Of a DNA stretch of 64,000 nucleotides, positions 33,224 to 41,228 are shown one piece after another; position 1 is the stretch's first letter, and each line of letters opens with the position of its first letter. A model generated the notes under the pieces. That model saw only the letters and a list, made by a program, of their open reading frames with translations, searched no databases and was not told the origin of the DNA. This DNA comes from Streptomyces sp. WMMC940 (GTDB lineage Bacteria; Actinomycetota; Actinomycetes; Streptomycetales; Streptomycetaceae). The translations under genes and the position numbers were made by a program. The stretch covers positions 5,312,001-5,376,000 of the forward strand of contig NZ_JAPZBC010000001.1 in NCBI RefSeq assembly GCF_027460265.1, given 5' to 3'.

Positions 33224-35120
33224 GTTCAATATTCTGTCGGCGATCGCCCTTCATGAGAAGTTCACGCCGCGCGCTCACGCGCAGTGCGGCCCGTGCCACC
33301 GCGTCCGCGTCGGAGAGTGTGACCGAGTCCACGCCGGGCCGCGCCCCCGCGGCCGTCACCCAGTGCACTCCCTCGGTGGGGACCCCGATGGCGAACCGCC
33401 CCGGGTGCGGCCTGCCCTGACGATCAATCAGGTGATAGGGGCGCCCGGTCACGTCCAGGCCGCCCGTTTCGTAGCCGTCGATCGTATGCGGCCTGCACTG
33501 GCCGGTCCGCAGCATCCGGGACAGCAACTCGTCCCGGCTGCGGCGCAGATCGGGTTCCGGCAGCCGCGCCTCGATCAGTGCCGTCGCGGTCACCGCGGAA
33601 CCCGGCACGTCGGGCGACTCGGCCACGAAGACCCCGCCCTCCGCCCGCACGGTCGTCCTCGGGCCGACCACCACCAGCACCCCGGCCGCGATCAGCGCCG
33701 CCATCTCCTCGATCCGCCGGCGCGGCGGGCCGATCGAGAGGAAGGCGTTCAACGGGGTGTACCAGCGGTCCAGGTGGTCCCGCCGCGATCTCCCGGACAG
33801 CCCGCGGTGGTCCACGATCTGCCGCACCTCGTTGCGGACGTCCCGCAGCACGTCGAGGGCCGCCTTGACCGGCCCGTCCACGTTGCCGAGCGCGGCGTGG
33901 CCCGCGTCCCGCCGCAGATGGCCGAGCAGCCAGTCGCGGAAGGAGTCCGGATCGTCGAAGGTCTCTCCCGCGTACGGCCGGGAGATCCGCTCCCAGGACC
34001 AGCGTGCGGATTGCGGGCAGCCGTGGGCGTCGAGGACCGCCGCCTCCTCCGCGCTGCCGTGCGCGGTGGCGAGGAACGCGGCCCGGAAGCCGGTGTCCGG
34101 GGCGGCGGACGGTCCGAGCAGCGTCTCGTAGTAGACCGTCTCGACCTCCTTGGCGATCCTCGGCCATATCTCGCCCAGGAAGTCCGGCGGATCGCCCGCG
34201 TCGACGCGCCTGCGGAAGCGCGTGATCACATCCGGGGTGAGCACCAGCGGGTGGTGCCGGCCGGACGCGCCCTTCGCGTTGTCCCCGCGGGCGTGGTGGG
34301 GGATGCCGCGCCGTGAGCCCGCGTACAGCCTCGGCTCCTGGCCGGAGGGCCGGTACGCCAGCCGTTCCCCGCCGTCCGCGGTCCTCTCCCGTGCGTACGA
34401 GCCGCCGCGGCCCGTCGTCAGCAGCGCCATGTGGTCGAAGAAGTTGAGTCCGAGGCCGCGCAGCAGTACTGCTTCGCCGGGCGCGATCCCGCTGAGGTCC
34501 AGATCGGCCGGGTTGGCGGGGGCGAAGTGGCGCAGCCCGTGCCGCCGCGCGTACGCGCCGAGCCGGGTCGGCACCGCCCCCGGCGCCACCGGGAGATGAC
34601 CCTGCGCCAGCACCACCGCGCTCAGACCGGACAGTGTGGTCCCGTCGTCCAGGACGAGTCGTTGTGAGCCGTCCTCGGCGTCGTCGAGGCGCACCGCACG
34701 CGCCCGGTGCGTCTCCACCCGGACCGTGTCCGGGGCGTCGGCGACGACGGTGCGGAACGCCCAGGCCAGATAGCGGCCGTAGCAGGCGCGCGTCGGGTAG
34801 TCGTCGGGCCCGAGCGCCGGGTCGCCGCCGGCCGCCGCCCAGGCGTACAGGCTCGGGCCCGGCCGGACCGGCCCCTCGCAGGCCACGCTCTCGTCGGTGA
34901 ACAGCGTCACCTGCGAGGCGACCGTGTTCATCAGCAGGCCGGCGGGCTGGTCCGTGCGCCACACCTGCCCGGGGCCCGCCGGGGCGGGGTCTATCACATG
35001 CACGGTCAGCGGGACGTCCGGTGCCAGCTCGGGGACCGAGGCGCAGAGCCTTTCGAGGACCGAGGTGCCGCGAGGGCCTGCGCCGACGAGGGCCATGACG
35101 GGGGGAGCTGGTGGGAACAC
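33207..35120 (-). CDS. FAD/NAD(P)-binding protein
   Basis: About 637 aa. The N-terminal dinucleotide motif is MALVGAGPRGTSVLERL (G-x-G-x-x-G/S). Further features are GQVWRTDQPAGLLMNTVASQ, VVLAQGHLP and LRGLGLNFFDHMALLT (a second Rossmann-like motif), fitting the NAD_binding_9 group of putative monooxygenase-like flavoproteins. Starts are uncertain: GTG 35120 is used, TTG 35126 and ATG 35096 are possible. The 3' end overlaps the doxX iron box. No adjacent siderophore gene is visible. Confidence 0.8.
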   Translation of the reverse strand: MFPPAPPVMALVGAGPRGTSVLERLCASVPELAPDVPLTVHVIDPAPAGPGQVWRTDQPAGLLMNTVASQVTLFTDESVACEGPVRPGPSLYAWAAAGGDPALGPDDYPTRACYGRYLAWAFRTVVADAPDTVRVETHRARAVRLDDAEDGSQRLVLDDGTTLSGLSAVVLAQGHLPVAPGAVPTRLGAYARRHGLRHFAPANPADLDLSGIAPGEAVLLRGLGLNFFDHMALLTTGRGGSYARERTADGGERLAYRPSGQEPRLYAGSRRGIPHHARGDNAKGASGRHHPLVLTPDVITRFRRRVDAGDPPDFLGEIWPRIAKEVETVYYETLLGPSAAPDTGFRAAFLATAHGSAEEAAVLDAHGCPQSARWSWERISRPYAGETFDDPDSFRDWLLGHLRRDAGHAALGNVDGPVKAALDVLRDVRNEVRQIVDHRGLSGRSRRDHLDRWYTPLNAFLSIGPPRRRIEEMAALIAAGVLVVVGPRTTVRAEGGVFVAESPDVPGSAVTATALIEARLPEPDLRRSRDELLSRMLRTGQCRPHTIDGYETGGLDVTGRPYHLIDRQGRPHPGRFAIGVPTEGVHWVTAAGARPGVDSVTLSDADAVARAALRVSARRELLMKGDRRQNIELASID

Positions 35121-35255
35121 GGACAAAACACTGACTCCCGGGGCGATGTGGCGGTGTGTGGCGGCGGGGGAAGCGGATCGTCCGCCTCATCATGCCGTTG
35201 TCGTGTGAGGAGTCCGGGGGGCGGGGGTGAGGATCGTCGCCCGCCGTGTGAAGTG

Positions 35256-37028
35256 TCACGGGCCATTCGTCAGGTTCCGCTCGTCCACGGTCAGGAGTCG
35301 CGTACCCGCACGATCCGCACGGACCTGGTCCAGCCGGAGCTCGGCCGAACGCCCGTTCAGGGTCAGGGTCATCAGCTGGTTGCCGAACCAGGGGCCGCCG
35401 GTCTTGTCCCAGTGGACGACCGGCCGTCCGACCCTGCCGTGCCGGGCCATGGCGTGCCCCAGGCGCCGCCCCGCCCGGCTCCACCCGAAGCGGAATCCGA
35501 CCCGCACCGAGGCGTGGATCGCGTTGTGGACGGGGGAGCAGGTCAGCTGGAGCACCCGGGCGGCCGGTTCCGGCTCCGGCCAGTGGGGCTCCGCGACATA
35601 GGCGTGGTGGACGTCCCCGGAGAGCACGCACACCGTCGACGGTGCCAGCGGTCCGCTGCCCACCTCCCCGATCAGCGCGGTCAGCTCCTCGAACGAGGAC
35701 GGGAACGCGGCCCAGTGCTCCAGGTCCGCCCGTCTGCGCAGATTCTCCCCGACGCGCGCCCACCGCTCGCCCCGCTCCCCGCGGCACAGCGCCGCGTTCC
35801 AGCTCTCGACGTCGTGGATGGCGGGGGGCAGCAGCCAGGGCAGCGAGGTCCCGAGGAGCAGATGGTCGTACGAGCCCGGCGCCTCCAGCACCTGCTCGCG
35901 CAGCCAGCCCGCCTCCTCGTCGTCGAGCATCGCCCGGCGCCGCTCGTCGAGGACGCGGCCGGCACGGGTGTCGATCATCAGCAGCCGCGTCCTGCCGAAG
36001 TCGCGCCGGTAGCTCCAGCGGACCGAGGCCGGGTCGGTGTCGGCCCGGGCCGCGAACGACCGCAGGGCGTCGGTGCCGTCCGGGGTGGCCCGCACGGCCG
36101 CGTAGAGCGGGTCGTGGGCGAGTTCGGCCGGGGAGAGGTTGCCCAGGTGCTGGTGGACCCAGTACGACATCAGACCGCTGAGGATGCGCTCCCGCCACCA
36201 CGGCGTCGCCCGCATCTCCGCCAGCCAGGAGGCGCTGGTGTTCCAGTCGTCGATGACGTCGTGGTCGTCGAAGATCATGCAGCTGGGGACGGTGGAGAGC
36301 AGCCAGCGGACCTGGGGGTCCAGCCAGGACTCCTCGTACAGCCGGGTGTACTCCTCGTAGTCCGCGACCTCCGTGCCGGGGGGCTCGCTCAGGTCGCGGC
36401 GGGACGCGAGCCACCGCTGGGTCTCGCGGGAGGTGGCGTCCGCGTACACCTGGTCGCCCAGCAGCACGAGCACGTCGGGGCGCTCGCCCTCCGGCTCGGC
36501 CGCGATCCGGGCGGCGAGGGTGTCCAGCGCGTCCGGTCCGATCGGATCGTGCTTGCGGGCGGGCGGCGCGGCCCAGCGGCAGGAGCCGAACGACACCCGT
36601 ACGCCCTCGGCCGGGATCGCGGGCGTGCGGATCACGCTCGGCGGGTACGGCGAGTCGGCCGGCGGCCAGACCCGGCGGCCGTCGAGGAGCACCTCGTACG
36701 CGGTCGACGAGGCGGGGGCGAGGCCGGAGACCGGGACCAGCGCGTAGTGGTGGCCCTCGATCTGGAACGTGCGGGCGGAGCCGCCCGCGCACTTGGACGA
36801 TCCCGGCCGGGTGCCCTCCGGCGGGCCGTCGCCGCGGGGACCCTCATCGCCGGGGCCGCCTCCGCGCGCGTCCCCGCCATTGGGCCCGGTGCCCTCACCG
36901 GGGGGTGCGCCGAGGCAGCGCACCTCGGCCGTGCACGGCCGGTCCGCCTCGATCCAGACGGTCGCGTGCTCACCGGTCTCCCAGTCCACGTACCGCAGTA
37001 GTGGTCCCAGGCGCAGCCCCGCTGCCAT
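35256..37028 (-). CDS. PhoD-like alkaline phosphatase
   Basis: 590 aa, GGAGGAGGG before the ATG. An N-terminal fibronectin-like PhoD domain (VDWETGEHATVWIEADRPC) is interrupted by a ~40-residue Gly/Pro/Asp-rich insertion. The metallophosphatase core follows: VRVSFGSCRW, DVLVLLGDQVYADATS, PSCMIFDDHDVIDDWNTS, and VLSGDVHHAYVAEP near the C-terminus supply Asp, Asn and His metal ligands. Unusually for PhoD there is no signal peptide, so it may act in the cytoplasm on phosphodiesters or monoesters. Confidence 0.88.
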   Translation of the reverse strand: MAAGLRLGPLLRYVDWETGEHATVWIEADRPCTAEVRCLGAPPGEGTGPNGGDARGGGPGDEGPRGDGPPEGTRPGSSKCAGGSARTFQIEGHHYALVPVSGLAPASSTAYEVLLDGRRVWPPADSPYPPSVIRTPAIPAEGVRVSFGSCRWAAPPARKHDPIGPDALDTLAARIAAEPEGERPDVLVLLGDQVYADATSRETQRWLASRRDLSEPPGTEVADYEEYTRLYEESWLDPQVRWLLSTVPSCMIFDDHDVIDDWNTSASWLAEMRATPWWRERILSGLMSYWVHQHLGNLSPAELAHDPLYAAVRATPDGTDALRSFAARADTDPASVRWSYRRDFGRTRLLMIDTRAGRVLDERRRAMLDDEEAGWLREQVLEAPGSYDHLLLGTSLPWLLPPAIHDVESWNAALCRGERGERWARVGENLRRRADLEHWAAFPSSFEELTALIGEVGSGPLAPSTVCVLSGDVHHAYVAEPHWPEPEPAARVLQLTCSPVHNAIHASVRVGFRFGWSRAGRRLGHAMARHGRVGRPVVHWDKTGGPWFGNQLMTLTLNGRSAELRLDQVRADRAGTRLLTVDERNLTNGP

Positions 37029-37239
37029 GTGCCCTCCTCCGTCGCCCCCGTACGGTACGGAACGACGGGGGAGGGTAGCGCGGTTCCATGCCGCAGGACC
37101 CGGTTCGGAGCGTGTCCGGGCGGTCCGGCGCGTCCGGGTGCGTTGCCCCGGCCCGTGGTGCCCACGGCCCCTCGGGCGGGACGCCCCCGCGGCCGGCCGG
37201 CGGGGAACCGGTCCCCGTCGGCCGGCCGCGGGCGGTGGG

Positions 37240-37893
37240 TCAGCAGCCGTTGAGGACGGACTGCAGGGCGGACTTCTCGGCGGAGTCGACGGAGAGGTTC
37301 CAGTAGTACTTCGTGTGCACCCACATGCGGGCGTACATGCAGCGGTAGGAGCTGCTCGGCGGCAGCCACTCGGCGGGGTCCTTGTCGCCCTTGGCCTGGT
37401 TCACGTTGTCGGTGACGGCTATCAGCTGCGGGCGGGTCAGGTCGTTGGCGAACGCCTGGCGGGAGGAGGTGGACCACGAAGCGGCCCCGGAGCGCCAGGC
37501 CTCCGCGAGCGGTACGACGTGGTCGATGTCGACGTCGGAGGCGGCGTACCAGGTGGCGCCGTCGTAGGGGGAGTACCAGCTGCCGCTGACGGCTGCGCAG
37601 CCGGAGTCCTGGACGACGCCGGAACCGTCGCGCTCGAGGACGACCTCGCGCGTATTGCAGGCGCCCGACTGGGTGATCCAGTGCGGGAACTTGTCGCGGC
37701 TGTATCCGGTGGAGGAACCTTCCGCCTTGACCGTGAGCCAGCCCAGGTACGTACGGGCGGTGGAGGCGCTGACCGGCGTGGGCGGGGCGGCCTGGGCGGC
37801 GGGCGCGGTGAGCAGCGCGGTGGTGGACGCGAGGGCGACGGATGCGGCGAGGACGGCGGTACGGATCACTCGACGCGCGTAGACACCTGACAT
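37240..37893 (-). CDS. secreted HNH-family nuclease (DUF1524 type)
   Basis: 217 aa. A clear signal peptide (RRVIRTAVLAASVALASTTALLTAPAAQA, cleavage after AQA at ~residue 34). The mature part contains DVDIDHVVPLAEAWRSGA, the DUF1524/GmrSD-type D-H-V-V-P-L catalytic motif, then NVNQAKGDKDPAEWLPP with the metal-binding Asn/Lys. Cysteines (SGACNT, SGCAA, RCMYA and the final residue) probably form disulfides. Extracellular DNA degradation is the likely role. Confidence 0.9.
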   Translation of the reverse strand: MSGVYARRVIRTAVLAASVALASTTALLTAPAAQAAPPTPVSASTARTYLGWLTVKAEGSSTGYSRDKFPHWITQSGACNTREVVLERDGSGVVQDSGCAAVSGSWYSPYDGATWYAASDVDIDHVVPLAEAWRSGAASWSTSSRQAFANDLTRPQLIAVTDNVNQAKGDKDPAEWLPPSSSYRCMYARMWVHTKYYWNLSVDSAEKSALQSVLNGC

Positions 37894-37928
37894 GCGGACT
37901 CCCGTGAGGGTGGGGGGCGTTGACCGGA

Positions 37929-37953
37929 GCGGGCCCTGTGCGGCAGGGCCCGC
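37929..37953. promoter_or_regulatory. perfect hairpin in the divergent nuclease / FetB-like region
   Basis: GCGGGCCCTG (37929-37938) and CAGGGCCCGC (37944-37953) form a perfect 10-bp stem with loop TGCGG. It lies 36 bp upstream of the nuclease start and 124 bp before the plus-strand gene. Because it precedes both genes it is more likely a leader-RNA structure or operator than a terminator. Confidence 0.5.
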
Positions 37954-38076
37954 GCCATCGTTGCGGCGCCGGATTGCCTGGGGATGGGCGCCGGGTAACA
38001 GAGTGGCGACATGAACACGTCACTTCAAGGGGTCTGACGCCCCGGTAATTCACTTCGCCCGGCTTAGGGTTGATGC

Positions 38077-38856
38077 GTGCTGTTGCCGGTCAACATGACG
38101 TTCGGGATCGTCCTCGCCGTGCTCCTGGCCGCTGCCGCCTGTGTCGCCGCCGCCGCCCACCTCGGCCCGGGCCGCGCCCGCGAGATGGCGGTGGCGGGCC
38201 TGCGTGCCGCGGTGCAACTGGGCGCCGTCTCGCTCGTCATCGGCTGGGCGGTCCGCTCCGTCCCGCTGCTGCTCGCCTTCCTGCTGGTGATGTACGCCGT
38301 GGCCGTACGCACCGCGGGCCGCCGCGTCACCCCGAACGGCACCTGGTGGCTCACCGCGCTGCCGATCGGCGCGGGCGTCGTGCCGGTCGTCGCCGCACTG
38401 CTGCTCACCGGTCTCGTCCCCGTGAAGGGCATCGCCCTCATCCCGGTGACCGGCATCCTCATCGGCGGCGCGCTGACCGCGACGGTCCTCGCCGGGCGGC
38501 GCGCGCTCGACGAGCTCACCACCCGGCGCGGTGAGGTCGAGGCCGGGTTGGCGATCGGACTCCCCGAGCGCGACGCCCGTCTGGAGGTGGCCCGGGACGC
38601 GGCCGCCGACGCGCTGCTGCCTGGGCTCGACCAGACCAGGACGGTGGGGCTGGTCACACTCCCTGGCGCGTTCGTCGGGATGCTGCTGGGCGGGGCGTCA
38701 CCGCTCCAGGCGGGCGCGGTCCAGCTGTTCGTGCTGGTCGCGCTGATGGCCGTGCAGGCGGTCGCGGTCGCGCTGGTGCTGGAACTGGTGTCGCGGGGGC
38801 GGCTGCACCGGGAGCCCCCGATCGTTTCGGCGCCGGGCAGGGACCGGGGTGTCTGA
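38077..38856 (+). CDS. FetB/UPF0014-family ABC transporter permease
   Basis: 259 aa from GTG 38077 in a leaderless-looking context (TTAGGGT about 13 nt upstream). Around six to seven membrane helices, with AVAVRTAGRRVTPNGTWW and VRTVGLVTLPGAFVGMLLGGASPLQAGAVQLFVLVALM characteristic of FetB/YbbM/STAR2 proteins. E. coli FetAB is an iron exporter; the ATPase partner (FetA) is not adjacent here. It precedes a manganese-riboswitch-controlled exporter, which suggests a small metal-homeostasis locus. Confidence 0.87.
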   Translation: MLLPVNMTFGIVLAVLLAAAACVAAAAHLGPGRAREMAVAGLRAAVQLGAVSLVIGWAVRSVPLLLAFLLVMYAVAVRTAGRRVTPNGTWWLTALPIGAGVVPVVAALLLTGLVPVKGIALIPVTGILIGGALTATVLAGRRALDELTTRRGEVEAGLAIGLPERDARLEVARDAAADALLPGLDQTRTVGLVTLPGAFVGMLLGGASPLQAGAVQLFVLVALMAVQAVAVALVLELVSRGRLHREPPIVSAPGRDRGV

Positions 38857-38960
38857 TGGTGGGTCTGCCGGGGTGGGGCCGTGGTACCTGAAGGCGGGTC
38901 CGCCGGGGCGGGATCGAGGCCGCTGACGGCCGCCCGCCGGCATCCCGTACCCTGTACGGA

Positions 38961-39066
38961 GCAGAAGGGGAGTAGCTCTTCGCCGGAACGTCGACATGCT
39001 GCCGGGCTCGCCCGGCCGGCGCCCGGGGGCGGTCGCGCAGCGGTCCGCCGGCGAGACCTTCGGCCA
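38961..39066 (+). promoter_or_regulatory. yybP-ykoY manganese riboswitch
   Basis: The leader contains AGAAGGGGAGTAGC (38963-38976) and GCGAGACCTTCG (39051-39062), the two conserved halves of the yybP-ykoY aptamer (GGGGAGUAGC and AGACCUU). GAAGG pairs with CCTTC to form P1, and a strong GC hairpin (GCCGGGCTCGCCCGGC region) lies between. It precedes a TMEM165/GDT1-family gene, the usual partner of this Mn2+-sensing riboswitch. Manganese binding should switch on the exporter. Recognised by consensus only. Confidence 0.78.
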
Positions 39067-39176
39067 GTAGTGACCATGACCATTCATGGCCGCTGCCGCG
39101 CCGAAGCGACCCCTGGAACACTCTTGCTCAGGTCTCTCGGTGCGGCAGGGCCCGACCGATCGAGGAACCCTTTCCC

Positions 39177-39761
39177 GTGCTCAGTATCACGATCATGGCG
39201 ATCACCTTCGGCGTCGTCTTCCTCGCCGAGCTCCCCGACAAGACGGCCCTGGCCGGGCTGATGCTCGGCACCCGATACCGCGCCTCGTACGTCTTCGCCG
39301 GAGTCGCCGCCGCCTTCGCCGTGCACGTCGCGCTGGCGATCGCGGCGGGAAGCGTGCTGAACCTGCTGCCGCAGCGGTTGGTGCAGGCGGTCGTCGGCGT
39401 GCTCTTCCTCGCGGGCGCGGTGATGCTGCTGCTGAAGAGGTCCGATGACGGCGACGAGAGCGTCAAGGCTCCGTCCGACCAGTCCTTCTGGAGGGTCTCC
39501 GGCGCGGGGTTCATGCTGATCCTGGTCGCGGAGTTCGGCGATCTGACCCAGATCATGACCGCGAACCTCGCGGCCCGCTACGACAGTCCGCTCTCCGTCG
39601 GCCTCGGCGCGGTACTGGCCCTGTGGGCGGTGGCCGGACTGGGCATCGTGGGCGGCCGGACGCTCCTCAGGTACGTGCCGCTGAAGCTGATCACGAAGAT
39701 CGCGGCCGGGCTGATGCTGGTGCTCGCCGGCCTGAGCCTGTACGAGGCGATCGCGGGCTGA
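39177..39761 (+). CDS. TMEM165/GDT1 (UPF0016) family manganese/calcium exporter
   Basis: 194 aa from GTG 39177, GAGGAA about 10 nt upstream. The two signature motifs are present: FLAELPDKTALAGL (E-x-P/G-D-K-T) in the first half and VAEFGDLTQIMTANL (E-x-G-D-x-T-Q) in the second, related by inverted-repeat symmetry, with six membrane helices in all. Family members export Mn2+ or exchange Ca2+ for protons. Regulation by the upstream yybP-ykoY riboswitch supports manganese detoxification. Confidence 0.93.
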   Translation: MLSITIMAITFGVVFLAELPDKTALAGLMLGTRYRASYVFAGVAAAFAVHVALAIAAGSVLNLLPQRLVQAVVGVLFLAGAVMLLLKRSDDGDESVKAPSDQSFWRVSGAGFMLILVAEFGDLTQIMTANLAARYDSPLSVGLGAVLALWAVAGLGIVGGRTLLRYVPLKLITKIAAGLMLVLAGLSLYEAIAG

Positions 39762-39793
39762 GCCTGTACGAGACGATCGCGCGGGCTGAGCCG
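39731..39793 (+). repeat. partial duplication of the 3' end of the GDT1-family gene
   Basis: CTGAGCCTGTACGAGGCGATCGC (39732 onward, the last codons) is repeated immediately after the stop as CTGAGCCTGTACGAGACGATCGC. A recent tandem duplication or slippage event at the gene end. Confidence 0.8.
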
Positions 39794-40229
39794 GACCGGG
39801 CGGCGCGCGTTCGGCGCGGGCTTCCGGGGGCTTCCGTGGAGTTTGCGGTGTGCGTTCGCCGGCGGAGTGCCCGTACGGTCGGCGGCCGGAGCCCTCGCGG
39901 CCGTGGTTCCGGGTGCGGGGGCGCGCGTGGCGGTGTGCACGCCCGGTCGTGGTTCGGGGTGTGCCGGCGGGTGCCCGCTCGTCGCCCGCCGTCCTCGTGC
40001 TGCGCCTTCCACCCGCAGGCCCTTCCGGCTCTCCGGCATCCCCGGCCGTCCCCGCGGGGGCGTTCCGGGACCCGGATTGGCGCTGAGGCGTTTTGGTTTG
40101 TATCGTTAAGGAACAAAGTGGCCTCCGCCCGCATTCCCTGACCGGCGGGTGGAGGCCGCTCTGCACCCGGGCCCGCGGCCTCCCGTCGACGGAGCCCGCC
40201 ATCCGCACCGGACTCCTAGGACGGCCCCG
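39762..40229. other. intergenic stretch between GDT1-family gene and HAD hydrolase
   Basis: 468 bp. It starts with the small 3' duplication and ends with an AT-richer segment (40090-40118, TTTTGGTTTGTATCGTTAAGG) that may be a promoter, followed by a hairpin at 40120-40157. No gene supported. Confidence 0.5.
40120..40157 (+). promoter_or_regulatory. leader hairpin before the HAD hydrolase
   Basis: GGCCTCCGCCCGC (40120-40132) pairs with GCGGGTGGAGGCC (40145-40157), 13 bp with one G-T wobble and a 12-nt loop. It follows the possible promoter and precedes the start at 40230 by 72 nt, so it could be an attenuator; termination of the upstream gene is an alternative. Confidence 0.45.
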
Positions 40230-40940
40230 TTGTCCCGCTCAGAGACGCCCGCAGAGACCACGGCCCCGGCATCTCGCCCCGAGGCCATCGGCGCCTTCAG
40301 GGCGCTGCTGCTCGACATGGACGGCACGCTCGTCAACTCGGACGCCGCCGTGGAGCGCGTCTGGCGCTCCTGGGCGATCGGTCACGGCCTCGACCCGGAC
40401 GAGACGCTCACGGTCGTCCACGGACGCCAGGGATACGCGACCATGGCCGCGCTGCTCCCGGAGCGGCCGATGGAGGAGAACCTGGCCGAGAACCGGCAGT
40501 TGCTCGCGCAGGAGACGGCCGACCTGGACGGCGTCGTGCCGATCGGCGGAGCGCCCGCATTCATGGACGCCGTCGCCGCCCTGCCGCACGCGCTGGTCAC
40601 ATCGGCCGACGAGGCGCTCGCCACGGCCCGGATGAAGGCGGCCGGGCTGCGCATGCCGGAGACGCGGGTCACCGCCGAGTGCGTCGGGGCGAGCAAGCCC
40701 GACCCCGAGGGCTTCCTCAAGGGCGCGGCGGAACTCGGCTTCGCACCGGAGGACTGTGTGGTCCTCGAGGACTCCGAGGCCGGCATCACGGCCGCGCGTG
40801 CGGCGGGAATGCGGGTCCTCGGCATCGGCCCCCGTGCCGCGGCCTTCGCCCCGGACGCCCACGCGCTCGACCTCACCGACGTCCACGTCCGGGCCGACGC
40901 CTCGGGCGCGCTGACGTTCGCGCCGGCGCGCTCGGACTGA
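40230..40940 (+). CDS. HAD-superfamily phosphatase (sugar-phosphatase type)
   Basis: About 236 aa. Motif I LLLDMDGTLVNSD, motif II ALVTSADEA, motif III with Lys in ECVGASKPDPEGFL and motif IV VVLEDSEAGITAARAAGM place it in the beta-phosphoglucomutase/2-deoxyglucose-6-phosphatase branch. The start is uncertain: TTG at 40230 (LSRSETPAET) with AGGA ~9 nt upstream is used. Small phosphosugars are typical substrates; the specific one cannot be told. A perfect palindrome 75 bp after the stop is its likely terminator. Confidence 0.88.
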   Translation: MSRSETPAETTAPASRPEAIGAFRALLLDMDGTLVNSDAAVERVWRSWAIGHGLDPDETLTVVHGRQGYATMAALLPERPMEENLAENRQLLAQETADLDGVVPIGGAPAFMDAVAALPHALVTSADEALATARMKAAGLRMPETRVTAECVGASKPDPEGFLKGAAELGFAPEDCVVLEDSEAGITAARAAGMRVLGIGPRAAAFAPDAHALDLTDVHVRADASGALTFAPARSD

Positions 40941-41015
40941 TCGGGCGGCAGGCTCCCGGCGCCACGCGTCCGCGGGGTGTCCGGCGCGCCCGCCACGCCG
41001 AACACCTGTCGGCGC

Positions 41016-41035
41016 AACGCCCGCCGGCGGGCGTT
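41016..41035. terminator. 20-bp perfect palindrome after the HAD gene
   Basis: AACGCCCGCCGGCGGGCGTT is fully self-complementary. It lies in the gap between convergent genes (stops at 40940 and 41229) and could terminate transcription from both sides. Confidence 0.5.
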
Positions 41036-41040
41036 ACGCC

Positions 41041-41133
41041 GCGGATGTGTCGCGGACGCCGGCGGGTCCTCGCGGATGTGTCGCGTGCGCCGGCGGGTCC
41101 TCGCGGATGTGTCGCGTGCGCACCTACGGGTTT
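41041..41133. repeat. 31-bp tandem repeat, three copies
   Basis: GGATGTGTCGCG recurs at 41043, 41074 and 41105, always followed by a C/G-rich segment and CGGGTCCTCGC. The block lies in the convergent intergenic region just after the palindrome. It is not coding on either strand in any convincing way. Confidence 0.85.
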
Positions 41134-41228
41134 CCGCGAGGGCGGGTGTTCCCGCGACCGCGGCGCGCGCACCACCCGTTCCCGCAGCCGCGCCGCGCAC
41201 ACCGACGGGTCCCCCGCGACCGCGGCGT

